Shown here piece by piece: positions 38,716-46,755 of a stretch of DNA of 64,000 nucleotides. Made by a program: the position numbers and the translations under genes. The stretch is taken from NCBI GenBank assembly GCA_045430345.1, contig JAILXT010000007.1:62001-126000 (forward strand), read 5' to 3'. How positions within the stretch are numbered: the first letter of the stretch is position 1; each line of letters starts with the position of its first letter. Source of the stretch: Agarilytica sp045430345 (lineage in GTDB: Bacteria; Pseudomonadota; Gammaproteobacteria; Pseudomonadales; Cellvibrionaceae). The notes beneath the pieces were generated by a model. It saw nothing but the letters and a program-made list of their open reading frames with translations, did no database searches and was not told the DNA's origin.

Positions 38716-39528
38716 TTACTTCTTAGGTGGACGACCGCGACGTTTTGCTGGTGCTTTTTTGGCAGCAGTTTTCTTCGCAGCAGGACGACCGCGCTTACCA
38801 GCGGCTTTCTTAGCCGGTGCTTTTTTAGCGGCTTTTTTAGCTGCAGGTCGACCGCGCTTACCAGCGGCTTTCTTGGCCGGTGCTTTTTTAGCGGCTTTCT
38901 TAGCAGGGGCTTTTTTAGCTGCAGCTTTCTTCTTAGCAGGTGCTTTTTTAGCTTTAGCGGCGGCTTTCTTAGCAGCAGCTTTAGCTTTGGCAGCGGCTTT
39001 CTTAGCAGCGGCTTTTTCTTTAGCAGCAGCTTTCTTAGCAGCAGCCTTTGCACGAGCAGCTTCTTTCTTAGCAGCAGCTTTAGCAGCAGTAGCGGCTTTC
39101 TTAGCAGCAGCCTTAGCAGCCGCAGCAGCTTTCTTAGCGTACGCAGCTTCTTCTTTAGCAACAGCTTTTGCTAGTGTAGCGGCAGCTTTTGCGTTTGAAG
39201 CTACGGCAGAAGCGGCTGCTTTTGCGTCGCTAGATACCTTTTTAGCGGCAGATGCAGTCGCATTTGCAGCAGCAGCTACTTTACGAGCAGCAGCAAGCTG
39301 AGATGCTTGAGCGGCAGATTTTTTCTTTTTGCGGATTGCTGCGACCTTATTCTTCGCTGCAGACGCCTTTTTAGCAGCACTTGCAGCATCGCTCGCCGCT
39401 TTAGCTGCAGCAGCTTTAGAAGACTTAACTTCTGCAGCACGTGCTTTGTCTAGTTTAGATTTAAGTGCAGCCAACTCTTTTTCAAGAGATGCAACCGCAT
39501 CGACAACTTTTGCTTTACGACCAGCCAT
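38716..39528 (-). CDS. histone H1-like Lys/Ala-rich DNA-binding protein (AlgP type)
   Basis: A 270-residue very basic protein. The first 35 residues can form a coiled coil (VASLEKELAALKSKLDKA). The rest is low-complexity AAKKA repeats of the eukaryotic H1 tail type, as in AlgP of pseudomonads. Near the C-terminus the unit APAKKAAGKRGRPAAKKA occurs twice, and the end is RRGRPPKK. The GRP cores resemble AT-hooks that grip AT-rich minor grooves. This suggests a nucleoid-associated or global regulatory role. The repeat DNA also gives long open frames on the other strand, which are shadows. A ribosome site (AAGGG) lies 10 bases before the ATG. Confidence 0.9.
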   Translation of the reverse strand: MAGRKAKVVDAVASLEKELAALKSKLDKARAAEVKSSKAAAAKAASDAASAAKKASAAKNKVAAIRKKKKSAAQASQLAAARKVAAAANATASAAKKVSSDAKAAASAVASNAKAAATLAKAVAKEEAAYAKKAAAAAKAAAKKAATAAKAAAKKEAARAKAAAKKAAAKEKAAAKKAAAKAKAAAKKAAAKAKKAPAKKKAAAKKAPAKKAAKKAPAKKAAGKRGRPAAKKAAKKAPAKKAAGKRGRPAAKKTAAKKAPAKRRGRPPKK

Positions 39529-39967
39529 GATAAATACCCTTTTTTATTAGGAGTTATAGAAGTTGTAGCACTACATTACGAAATAACAAGAAAAATTCAA
39601 GCTTTTTTATTGATTTTTAAGGGTTTTTTGGTTTTTTTTCACTGTTTTTATCAAAAAAGGCCTTTTTTATTAAAAAACGGATTTATTTGGAGGAGAAATT
39701 ACGCATTTTAATAAAAAAAATCATGGAAAATAAAAACGAGATTCGTAGTAATTGTGGATTAAATATTTGAATAAACATTCATAACTAGACGTGAAAATTT
39801 TTGTTGATTTCACTGAGAAAATAATATGTTTATTTCCAGAAATATTTAATTTGTGTGGCCATACACCTTAATTTTCTCCCGGATAGAAATTAAATTAATG
39901 ATTAAACACGTGGAAAGCCATAAAAACGGTTGGATGTAGTGGTGTTTCGTATTTTGAAGGGCGATAT

Positions 39968-40117
39968 ATGTCGGATTTGATGAAATATGTCAGAAGCAGA
40001 CCGCGTAATTTAAATATTTTGGCTTTTTCTTGTTTACGCCAACATAAAATCTCGGATTTCGTTGTAAGGGAGATAAATGAATCTCCCTTTAATGAGTATC
40101 AAGCAAAGTTTTTATAG
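39968..40117 (+). CDS. possible small protein of 49 residues
   Basis: An ATG at 39968 follows GAAGGG by about seven bases, a fair ribosome site, and reads 49 codons to a TAG at 40115. The product begins MSDLMKYVRSRPRNLNIL and ends in NEYQAKFL. It has no recognised family, signal peptide or membrane segment. In AT-rich DNA an ORF this short can arise by chance, so it is listed only as a candidate. Confidence 0.25.
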   Translation: MSDLMKYVRSRPRNLNILAFSCLRQHKISDFVVREINESPFNEYQAKFL

Positions 40118-40359
40118 CGATCTAAGGTATAAAATTCAATTTTTATACGATGTCCTATTACATTTTGGGTGTTTAATCGTTGCATGTATTAATTATTGAT
40201 GGGAAATCTGTGATTCAGTGCAACTAAACACATAGTGGTGATAGCTATGTATAGGAACCAATATTCATATCTTTTTGTCGATCAAATATGAACAACAGCC
40301 TTTCAAAACACTTTCTTCATCCCAAACCTTAAATAAAGTCGTGATTTTGTTTAAAAGAA

Positions 40360-40375
40360 CTGTATGCTAATACAG
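40360..40375 (+). promoter_or_regulatory. LexA box (SOS operator) of dinB
   Basis: The sequence CTGTATGCTAATACAG is a perfect CTGT-N8-ACAG palindrome, the LexA consensus of gammaproteobacteria. It ends 16 bases before the dinB ATG, so dinB should be repressed by LexA and induced by DNA damage. Confidence 0.9.
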
Positions 40376-40391
40376 TGTTTGAGAGGGTTTA

Positions 40392-41459
40392 ATGAAAAAG
40401 ATTATTCATATCGATGCAGATTGTTTTTTTGCTGCAGTAGAAATGCGAGATAACCCTAGTTTTATTTCCTTACCTATTGCAGTGGGCGGTTCGCCAGACT
40501 CAAGGGGCGTCATTGCGACCTGTAACTATGAGGCGCGGAAATTTGGCGTACATAGTGCGATGCCTTCGGCTCACGCAGTAAAACTTTGCCCTTTTTTGAA
40601 AATACTACCGCCCCGCATGTCCGTTTATCGGGAATATTCTCAGGCAATGCGGTCTATTTTTTCGCAATATACGGATTTAATTGAACCTCTTTCCTTGGAT
40701 GAGGCTTATTTGGATGTAACAGGCTCAGATAATTTGAAAGGTAGTGCGACCTTGATTGCGCGACATATTCGTAACCAAGTGAAATCCGAGATCGGTATTT
40801 CGGTCTCTGCGGGTGTCGCGCCGGTAAAGTTTCTGGCTAAAATCGCGAGCGACTGGAAAAAACCGGATGGCTTATTTGTCGTGGAGCCCTCAATGGTGGA
40901 AAGCTTTGTTCGACCACTTTCTGTAAAAAAGCTCCCTGGTGTTGGACCTGTCACGGCGGAAAAGCTGGCGCGTTATGGGATTTATACCTGTGATGAACTA
41001 AACGCTTGCGGATTGGAGCGTTTAGTTCGTCTATTTGGAACCTTCGGACCCAAGTTATTTAATATGGCTAGAGGCGAAGACGATAGAGCGGTACAGCCCT
41101 TTTCCGAGCGAAAATCGATTAGTGTTGAAAAAACATTTACTGAAGACGTGGGTAAATTGGCTGGGCTATTTCCCAGATTGGGCGGGTTACTGACTGAATT
41201 AATAGCGCGTATAGAAAAAGCCAAAGCAAAAGATAAGATAAGCAAGGCATTCGTAAAGCTAAAGTTCAACGATTTTTCCGTGACGACCATGGAGGCATCG
41301 TTTCTTCATTTAAAGCAGCCGGAAGCTGAGGATATTTACGGCAGACTATTGAGCACTGCTTGGCAACGAAAAAAAATGCCCGTGAGACTCCTTGGCGTAG
41401 GTGTTCGTTTGGCTAACGATTCACCGAACCAACTGAGTTTGGCTCTGGATGAAGATTGA
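40392..41459 (+). CDS. dinB: DNA polymerase IV
   Basis: A 355-residue Y-family translesion polymerase. It shows the N-terminal catalytic motif HIDADCFFAAVE, the steric-gate region CNYEARKFGVHSAMPS, the second catalytic motif SLDEAYLDVT, and the helix-hairpin-helix LPGVGPVTAEKLARYGI, then the little-finger domain. The length matches the family. A GAGAGGG ribosome site precedes the ATG. The C-terminus ends in NQLSLALDED, which resembles a beta-clamp binding peptide (QLSLAL). It appears to be a single-gene SOS unit. Confidence 0.96.
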   Translation: MKKIIHIDADCFFAAVEMRDNPSFISLPIAVGGSPDSRGVIATCNYEARKFGVHSAMPSAHAVKLCPFLKILPPRMSVYREYSQAMRSIFSQYTDLIEPLSLDEAYLDVTGSDNLKGSATLIARHIRNQVKSEIGISVSAGVAPVKFLAKIASDWKKPDGLFVVEPSMVESFVRPLSVKKLPGVGPVTAEKLARYGIYTCDELNACGLERLVRLFGTFGPKLFNMARGEDDRAVQPFSERKSISVEKTFTEDVGKLAGLFPRLGGLLTELIARIEKAKAKDKISKAFVKLKFNDFSVTTMEASFLHLKQPEAEDIYGRLLSTAWQRKKMPVRLLGVGVRLANDSPNQLSLALDED

Positions 41460-41852
41460 TCGAGGTTTTCGTGGCATTCAAAAACAGCGAGTGATGGCTT
41501 TTTTGCGGTGCAAAAAACAGCATAAACTTTGTTCTGGTTTGGTGTTATAGCGTACTGAATATAAGGGAATTGATATCACTTGGACTATAATTGAAGGGCA
41601 TAAACGGCAAGTGGCGTCTCTAGGGTATATAATGGTGTTTTAGATAGAGTCTCTTGCGGACACATGGTAGTATTCCGGTCCGCATATGGCGGCCAACCCC
41701 TCCAACTCGATTGTGGGCAGGGCGTTAAGCTAGAGTGAATTTAGTCTGATCGATCGGGGCTGTTCACTAAGATTTACAGTAAGATATGGCTCAGGTTAGT
41801 GCAGGACATGCCACTAAGTAGGCCAACTCGAATGAATAGCGGAGAATAACAG
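41460..41852. other. intergenic region upstream of exbD
   Basis: A 393-base gap with no gene. It contains TATAAT at 41628-41633 with no good -35, and an inverted repeat TGCGGAC / GTCCGCA with an 18-base loop near 41657-41686. No exbB remnant was found. The exbD promoter must be here. Confidence 0.5.
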
Positions 41853-42272
41853 GTGAGTCGAAGAAAAAAGAATAAGGCTGAATCGGAAGATAAGGCAGAA
41901 ATCGATTTGACACCAATGCTTGATGTTGTATTCATCATGCTCATTTTCTTTATCGTGACAGCGTCTTTCCTCAAGGAAAAGTCAATCGGTGTCAATGTTC
42001 CTGAAGATAACGATCAGCCGCCTCCACCGGATGCTGAATCGAAGAATATTTTGATCTCGGTAACGTCTTCAGATGAGATTTATATTGATCAGCGTCGCGT
42101 AGACATTCGCGCGGTAAGATCGTTGATCGCTCAAAAGTCAGCTGAAAACCCAGAAGGTGGTGTTGTGGTACGTGCTCATGAGCAGTCTACGGCAAACACG
42201 TACGTGGCCATTGCTGACGCAGCGAGAGAAGCTAAGATCTTTAATGTTTCACTTGTGCCATTTAAAGATTAG
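41853..42272 (+). CDS. ExbD/TolR family biopolymer transport protein
   Basis: A 139-residue protein with a basic N-terminus, one membrane segment (about residues 26-44) that holds the conserved Asp in IDLTPMLDVVFIMLIFF, and a periplasmic domain. ExbD subunits pass proton-motive force from an ExbB ring to TonB or TolA. The GTG start is supported by GGAGAA eight bases upstream; the protein starts MSRRKKNKAES. No ExbB/TolQ or TonB gene is next to it; a terminator follows immediately, so it is a lone unit. It may join an ExbB encoded elsewhere. Confidence 0.9.
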   Translation: MSRRKKNKAESEDKAEIDLTPMLDVVFIMLIFFIVTASFLKEKSIGVNVPEDNDQPPPPDAESKNILISVTSSDEIYIDQRRVDIRAVRSLIAQKSAENPEGGVVVRAHEQSTANTYVAIADAAREAKIFNVSLVPFKD

Positions 42273-42293
42273 TTTTCTTTAGACCGAATAGTT

Positions 42294-42319
42294 AAAAGCG
42301 GCCAATGGCCGCTTTTTTT
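42294..42319 (+). terminator. bidirectional rho-independent terminator
   Basis: A stem AAAAGCGGCC / GGCCGCTTTT with a three-base loop is followed by three more T. It lies between convergent exbD and the phosphoribosyltransferase and can stop both transcripts. Confidence 0.88.
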
Positions 42320-42334
42320 ATGCGTGTCGGTGCG

Positions 42335-42895
42335 CTATAGCCCCAGTTCTAATAGGCTCGCAATTTCCTTTCCTTTTCCTTGTATCAACTCATCATCGCT
42401 AAGGTGCATGAGTTCGTGAGGGAAGACCAGCCACTTGTCTGTTGTGTGACAAAAGTAGTCGGGCACGATCTGGGTACAGTTGTGTGTGGGTTTGTACCAA
42501 GGGCACGCAATTTTTGTTTCATACTCCACTTTTCCATGGGTTTCTTTTTTCAGCTTATTAATGATGGCTTGTACAGAGCGGCCTGAGTCGAATACATCAT
42601 CAATAATCAACAAACGTTCAATACGCTTTTTTTGCTCAAAGATGTGCTCTAGGCCGGAAACAGTGACGTGTTTATTTTGTTGGTTAATGCCTTCATAGGA
42701 TGAGGTTTTGATTGCACAGTGTTCTGACGAGAGACCTTTGTATTCGAAATATTCTTGTACGGCGATGGCGACTGGCGTTCCGCCTCGCCATACGCCGATA
42801 ATCATATCGGGAGTATAACCATCGAGAAAAACCTGTTTTGCAAGCGCGTATGAATCTAATAGGAGTTGATTTGCAGAGAGAAAGTGCTTTTCCAT
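42335..42895 (-). CDS. phosphoribosyltransferase domain protein
   Basis: A 186-residue type I phosphoribosyltransferase-fold protein. The PRPP loop is clear (LLIIDDVFDSGRSVQ, about residue 93), and an N-terminal VWRGGTPVA gives the PPi loop. The second half has CPWYKPTHNCTQIVPDYFCH, whose aromatic segment would stack on a purine. It resembles the hypoxanthine or xanthine type, but base specificity cannot be read. It is a single gene on the minus strand with a shared terminator after the stop. Confidence 0.85.
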   Translation of the reverse strand: MEKHFLSANQLLLDSYALAKQVFLDGYTPDMIIGVWRGGTPVAIAVQEYFEYKGLSSEHCAIKTSSYEGINQQNKHVTVSGLEHIFEQKKRIERLLIIDDVFDSGRSVQAIINKLKKETHGKVEYETKIACPWYKPTHNCTQIVPDYFCHTTDKWLVFPHELMHLSDDELIQGKGKEIASLLELGL

Positions 42896-43054
42896 ACTTT
42901 ATTTGTCGATCTAGCCTTATCGAGGAAGCTGCGTTATATCGTCATGTAAAAAAGACGTGAGTATTGCAGCGATTATATTCGGTAAACTGCGTTTTGCCGA
43001 TGGTTTGTCGGAGTGTGTGCGAATTTAGGCTTGTCTGTTGGCGCTTGAAATAAA

Positions 43055-43729
43055 TCAGAAGAAAAAGGGTGCGACGCTATCTAATTGGAGGGACTCTAGA
43101 TACCGACGGACACTTTCGTATTGGCCTGTGAAGGCTAGGCCTAATTTGCAAGCGCCGTCGACTTGGCAGTCCGAGGATTTGACTGTTCCGCCAATAATCA
43201 CGGGCTCTTCCGCAATAGGGAAGAATATCTCTAGGTCTAAGGTGTTGTGGGTATTAACGAGCTTTTCTATAAAATCGTATTCGTTGTCTTTAGGGACACT
43301 TATTTGGCAACCGCCGTGGCTGATATTGGTAATAACACCGTAGGATTCGTGATCCATCCATCGAAGATCACAGGATAGAGCACAAGGTAGCCGAATATCT
43401 TTTCGTAGTCGGCGGGTTTCAATCATTTCAGGAAATGTACCAATCAGTAGGTTATCGCGATACATACCCTGAACGGCTGATTCGAAGGCGACTACGCGGC
43501 CGTCATGGATGGTTTTCATCTCCAGCATCGTATCTTTGGCGAATATTTCTACGAATCGTGAGCCATCAGGAAGTGAAAGCTTAGGCGGTAGTGAGGTGAC
43601 TATGCTTTTGCCGTTATCGACCCCTACGAGGCTTACAGTGAAGTGCATATCGTTATCTTCACGACACACTTGAACAACGGAGCCCATCTTAAGTTCAAGT
43701 AGGCGGTCGGCAGTGAAATATTCTTCCAT
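43055..43729 (-). CDS. PilZ domain protein (YcgR-like layout)
   Basis: A 224-residue protein with an N-terminal YcgR-N-like beta domain and a C-terminal PilZ domain. The arginine motif is RRLRKDIRLPC near residue 108, and the second motif is NISHGGC near residue 137, so c-di-GMP binding is likely. It matches the layout of the PilZ protein at 37253 but has diverged in sequence. It ends in APFFF. No flagellar gene is adjacent, so the partner is unknown. Confidence 0.85.
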   Translation of the reverse strand: MEEYFTADRLLELKMGSVVQVCREDNDMHFTVSLVGVDNGKSIVTSLPPKLSLPDGSRFVEIFAKDTMLEMKTIHDGRVVAFESAVQGMYRDNLLIGTFPEMIETRRLRKDIRLPCALSCDLRWMDHESYGVITNISHGGCQISVPKDNEYDFIEKLVNTHNTLDLEIFFPIAEEPVIIGGTVKSSDCQVDGACKLGLAFTGQYESVRRYLESLQLDSVAPFFF

Positions 43730-44114
43730 TAGGCATCTTAAAATTTTGAAAGGGGATCCTTAATAAATAGACGAAAAGCGCGAATATCTCAAGCTCCAAA
43801 TGATAGTTGTTCTCACTTGTGTTGGGGGCGAGCATACTGGAGATGTGTCGATTTTACGCTGTAGACTGAAGTGAAAAGCGCTGTATGTCGGCGTAGCGCT
43901 GAGCGCCTGTTTTCTATCCTGTGTGGCCAAGGGCGTGGCGGGATCGCGCTTTAGATGGTTAACGCGTTACTTATCGTTAGCGGGGCTAGAAGTGGTATGA
44001 ATCCAACCAGGCGCCTGAAGTTCGACATCTTACCGTGGTGAGGTATAAAAATTCATCCTTGACAGGATTGGCGCGCCAATCAGTTTATCTTGCGCCGCTG
44101 TTGAAGTTGTATAC
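43730..44114. other. intergenic region with a 16-bp palindrome
   Basis: A 385-base gap between the PilZ and XRE genes, with no ORF or RNA gene recognised. It holds TTGACA at 44059-44064 and the perfect palindrome at 44066-44081. Confidence 0.5.
44066..44081. promoter_or_regulatory. perfect 16-bp palindrome, operator-like
   Basis: GATTGGCGCGCCAATC is a perfect palindrome one base after a consensus -35 (TTGACA) on the plus strand. TTTATC or TATCTT would be the -10 at 19 or 21 bases. It lies just past the stop of the XRE regulator. A dimeric regulator site is likely; the transcript it would control is unclear. Confidence 0.45.
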
Positions 44115-44459
44115 CTAATAACCTGAGCTTGTATATTTTGTGGCATGGGCTTTTAGGAGCATTGCCTCGATGACTTCTTGAATTTTTTGTATATTCACGG
44201 GGTCAAGGACGGAAACTTCTTTAAAAAGCCGTGCAAGCTCAGAGTCGGAATTTTCTTCTTTTATGCTGCCGTTTGCTATCCACTCGATGGTTTTGTCTGT
44301 TACCGAAGCAATAGCCATAGCGGCTTTTAGCGATATACCAGAAGCATCTTTCTCATAGGCAATAATAGATCCTTTTGATTTGCCAATTTTCTCTCCGAGT
44401 TCTGTTTGCGTGTAATTTGCGTTTTCACGCGCTAACTTGAGTCTTTGCTCAATTTTCAT
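44115..44459 (-). CDS. XRE-family transcriptional regulator
   Basis: A 114-residue protein with an N-terminal helix-turn-helix of the Cro/C1 type (about residues 5-60): RLKLARENANYTQTELGEKIGKSKGSIIAYEKD. The C-terminal half is a short helical region (VNIQKIQEVIEAMLL) likely used for dimers, without a peptidase or ligand domain. Small stand-alone XRE proteins often control themselves or a neighbour. The divergent gene is a response regulator, and a perfect palindrome lies just past its stop. No phage gene or toxin is next to it. Confidence 0.88.
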   Translation of the reverse strand: MKIEQRLKLARENANYTQTELGEKIGKSKGSIIAYEKDASGISLKAAMAIASVTDKTIEWIANGSIKEENSDSELARLFKEVSVLDPVNIQKIQEVIEAMLLKAHATKYTSSGY

Positions 44460-44698
44460 ACAGATAAAGCCTGGATTGTTTGGACCGATCGCAAATTGTA
44501 ACCCTTGGTTTGGTGGGTGTTGGTTTTGGTGTCATCTTTTGAACTATTTTGGCGCAACATAATATACCAGTAGTGTCGAATATTCTGTAGTCTCGGAGTT
44601 TAAAATCCTATACCCAATGGGGTTTTGACGAGAAATAGTGTTTTGCTGTGTCATTTTATGAACAACTCAGTGGCCCTGTCGTAGAAACTGAGGGAGAG

Positions 44699-45793
44699 AT
44701 GTGCGTGTATAGAATTTTGGTCGTCGATGATAGTGAGATAAATTTAGAGTTAGTAAAGTCCTGCCTCGACGATAAGTTTGATGTCGTTACCTTAGATTCC
44801 GGTAAGCGTTGCTTGGAGTCTGTTGATGAGCTTGCCCCCGATTTGATTCTGCTCGACATTAGAATGCCAGGGTTGGACGGTTTCAGCGTCTGCCAAGCCT
44901 TAAAGTCATCGGATGATACCGCGTTTATTCCCATCATATTCTTAACGTCGTTAGACCAGGTCGCCGATCGAGTGGAAGGTTACGCCTGCGGTGCGGAAGA
45001 CTATATCACCAAGCCCTTTGAGAAAGATGAGTTGGTTCGCCAAATTAACACTGCGCTGGATAACGCCGGGAAGCAAAAGCAGTGGGTTGAACAGTATGAG
45101 CTAAATAAGGAAGATCATGACGCAGAAAAGGCCGCTTTAGAGCAGTTGTATGAAATGAGCGTGTTGATGGGCTTTCATCAAAAGTGTATTGCCTTTGTGG
45201 ATGTGGTGGATTTAGGTTATGAGCTTGTAAAGGTGTGCCGAGTGCTGGGCATGGATGGCAGCTTACAAATGGAAACTCACTCCGGTATGCAATATATCGG
45301 TTGTCGTATGGATAGTTTAGAGGCTAAGTTATTGGCGAAAGAATCCCTATCTGGGGCGCACAGTCATCCACGTAACCGATTGATTTTTCATAGCAAAAGC
45401 TTGTCGTTGCTGATCAAGAATATGCCTCAGGATAATGCGGAGAAATATGATCGTGTCAGGGACAATATTCAGCTGTTGGTGAATTCAGCCAGTAACCGGT
45501 TTGAAATTATCGAGTTGGAAGCGCGTGAAAAAACAAATCAAAGGGAAGGGGTTCAGCACTTGGATAACGCTATCTTTTACCTTGAAAAAACACTGAATAA
45601 CCAGAACCGTGAGGTGAGAGAGCAGCTTATCGAGCGCTTACGAGATACGAGAAACTATGTGGATGCGCTCAATTTGGAGCGCGGTATAGAAAAAGGCATT
45701 GTGAACCATATTGAAGAGTGTCTTCGCCAAGCCGAAGGTATTGGCAGTATTGGTGATATATCGGCTATTTTTAATAAAATGGTACGAGCTTAG
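44699..45793 (+). CDS. response regulator with a C-terminal domain of unknown function
   Basis: A protein of about 364 residues. Residues 1-125 form a receiver domain: acidic pair VVDDSE, phosphoacceptor Asp in LILLDIRMPG, the Thr in IIFLTSLD and the Lys in YITKPFEKDE. The rest (about 240 residues) is not a known output such as HTH, GGDEF or HD; it is followed by a long helical stretch (about 275-330). The ATG at 44699 follows GAGGGAGAG directly. A GTG at 44648 would add 17 residues with a poorer site. No histidine kinase is adjacent. It diverges from the XRE gene. Confidence 0.8.
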   Translation: MCVYRILVVDDSEINLELVKSCLDDKFDVVTLDSGKRCLESVDELAPDLILLDIRMPGLDGFSVCQALKSSDDTAFIPIIFLTSLDQVADRVEGYACGAEDYITKPFEKDELVRQINTALDNAGKQKQWVEQYELNKEDHDAEKAALEQLYEMSVLMGFHQKCIAFVDVVDLGYELVKVCRVLGMDGSLQMETHSGMQYIGCRMDSLEAKLLAKESLSGAHSHPRNRLIFHSKSLSLLIKNMPQDNAEKYDRVRDNIQLLVNSASNRFEIIELEAREKTNQREGVQHLDNAIFYLEKTLNNQNREVREQLIERLRDTRNYVDALNLERGIEKGIVNHIEECLRQAEGIGSIGDISAIFNKMVRA

Positions 45794-45822
45794 TACCAAT
45801 TTGTTTTTATGAGCGGCGCTTG

Positions 45823-46164
45823 TTATATGGTCTCCCCGCCTTTCGGTCCCCAAAAAACCGCCCACATTTTTATGCCTTGAGAAAATTCTGTGAAACGATG
45901 GGTTTTCTCCGCCGGCACAAAAAGTACATCGCCGTCGCTGAAGCGATGCGCCACGCCCTCAATATCCAGCACACCATTCCCGGATAATACGATATATAAC
46001 TCATCTTGATCGTGAGGCGTCTGATAATCCCTGCCTTCTGGTGTGAACAGTACCAGGGACATGGAGCCGTGGCGAAAAGCCTCTATATCCCATACACCTT
46101 CAGGCCATTTGTCCGTTGCGGGTAGTGGAAGTTGCTTTAGCGTTTCTGTCAGTGAAATTTTCAT
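45823..46164 (-). CDS. cupin domain protein
   Basis: A 113-residue single cupin barrel. Visible motifs are TPHDQDELYIVLSGNGVLDIEGV (the first metal motif with His and Glu) and the second motif GDVLFVPAEKTHRFTEFS. Metal-binding residues are His, Glu and a C-terminal His. The family has many roles, so the substrate is unknown. It is convergent with the response regulator and precedes a GFA-family gene and a GNAT remnant on the same strand, which look like unrelated small enzymes. Confidence 0.85.
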   Translation of the reverse strand: MKISLTETLKQLPLPATDKWPEGVWDIEAFRHGSMSLVLFTPEGRDYQTPHDQDELYIVLSGNGVLDIEGVAHRFSDGDVLFVPAEKTHRFTEFSQGIKMWAVFWGPKGGETI

Positions 46165-46245
46165 CGCGGAATCCTTATTGCGAGCGAATAAACTTAAATG
46201 CTTCCGCTTCCTTAGGGTGATGCCGGAGAGAAGCGGAGTTGGGGT

Positions 46246-46662
46246 TTAGGGCTGTTTGTCATACTGAGGAACCCCCTCAGGAACTTCAAACCAATCCTGC
46301 TTTTCACATAGCCAAATATGAGCGGAAGGCTTAATCCAGCTTGTATCGTCAATGCTGGCGGGCTTAAGTTTGATCATTTCGGGCTTATCGGGGTTGAAGT
46401 GGTATATACGGTTCCCGCAAGTGGGGCAGAACTTCGCGTGGTTTTTATTCCCGCTATCGGCTAGGCGTCCCCATTCACTCATTTCGCCTTCAACTTTAAA
46501 GTCTTCGGTTTTCACAAAGGCTGTAATACTGAATGCGCTTGTCGAGAGTTTTTGGCATGCCTTGCAGTGGCATGCATACATCATGTCGGGTTTTTTTAGC
46601 AATGTGTAACGCACACTGCCGCATTGACAGGTGCCTTCAATTGGGAATTCTGCTTCACTCAT
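46246..46662 (-). CDS. GFA/CENP-V family glutathione-dependent formaldehyde-activating-like protein
   Basis: A 138-residue zinc protein of the GFA fold. The cysteine motifs are all present: CQCGSVRY near residue 12, CHCKACQK near residue 31, and FCPTCGNRIY near residue 78. Family members bind two zinc ions; the formaldehyde-glutathione role is proved for few of them, so the reaction here is open. The C-terminus includes the typical SAHIWLCEKQDWFEVPEGVP segment. It is a single gene on the minus strand, 81 bases from the cupin gene. Confidence 0.87.
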   Translation of the reverse strand: MSEAEFPIEGTCQCGSVRYTLLKKPDMMYACHCKACQKLSTSAFSITAFVKTEDFKVEGEMSEWGRLADSGNKNHAKFCPTCGNRIYHFNPDKPEMIKLKPASIDDTSWIKPSAHIWLCEKQDWFEVPEGVPQYDKQP

Positions 46663-46755
46663 ACTTGGCTAACTCCAATTTAAGCCTTGGGTGAAAATCG
46701 AGGCCGAGGCATTAATCATTAAATGTAATTTATCCTCCTAGAGGATATAACGATT

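Larger units (their letters stand above)
39529..40391. other. AT-rich intergenic region
   Basis: An 863-base gap, very rich in A and T, with many homopolymer runs in the first 200 bases. It carries the promoter of the histone-like gene on one side and the LexA-controlled dinB promoter on the other. Apart from a possible 49-codon ORF (39968-40117) no gene, tRNA or strong repeat was seen. Confidence 0.6.

Noticed and set aside
38759..39301. A 180-codon plus-strand ORF rich in Ala, Phe and Leu opposite the histone-like gene
   Set aside because: It is the mirror of AAKKA repeats on the minus strand, with no ribosome site; composition is an artefact of the repeat.
41640..41690. A tRNA or terminator at the TGCGGAC / GTCCGCA repeat
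   Set aside because: The loop is 18 bases, no T run follows, and there is no cloverleaf.
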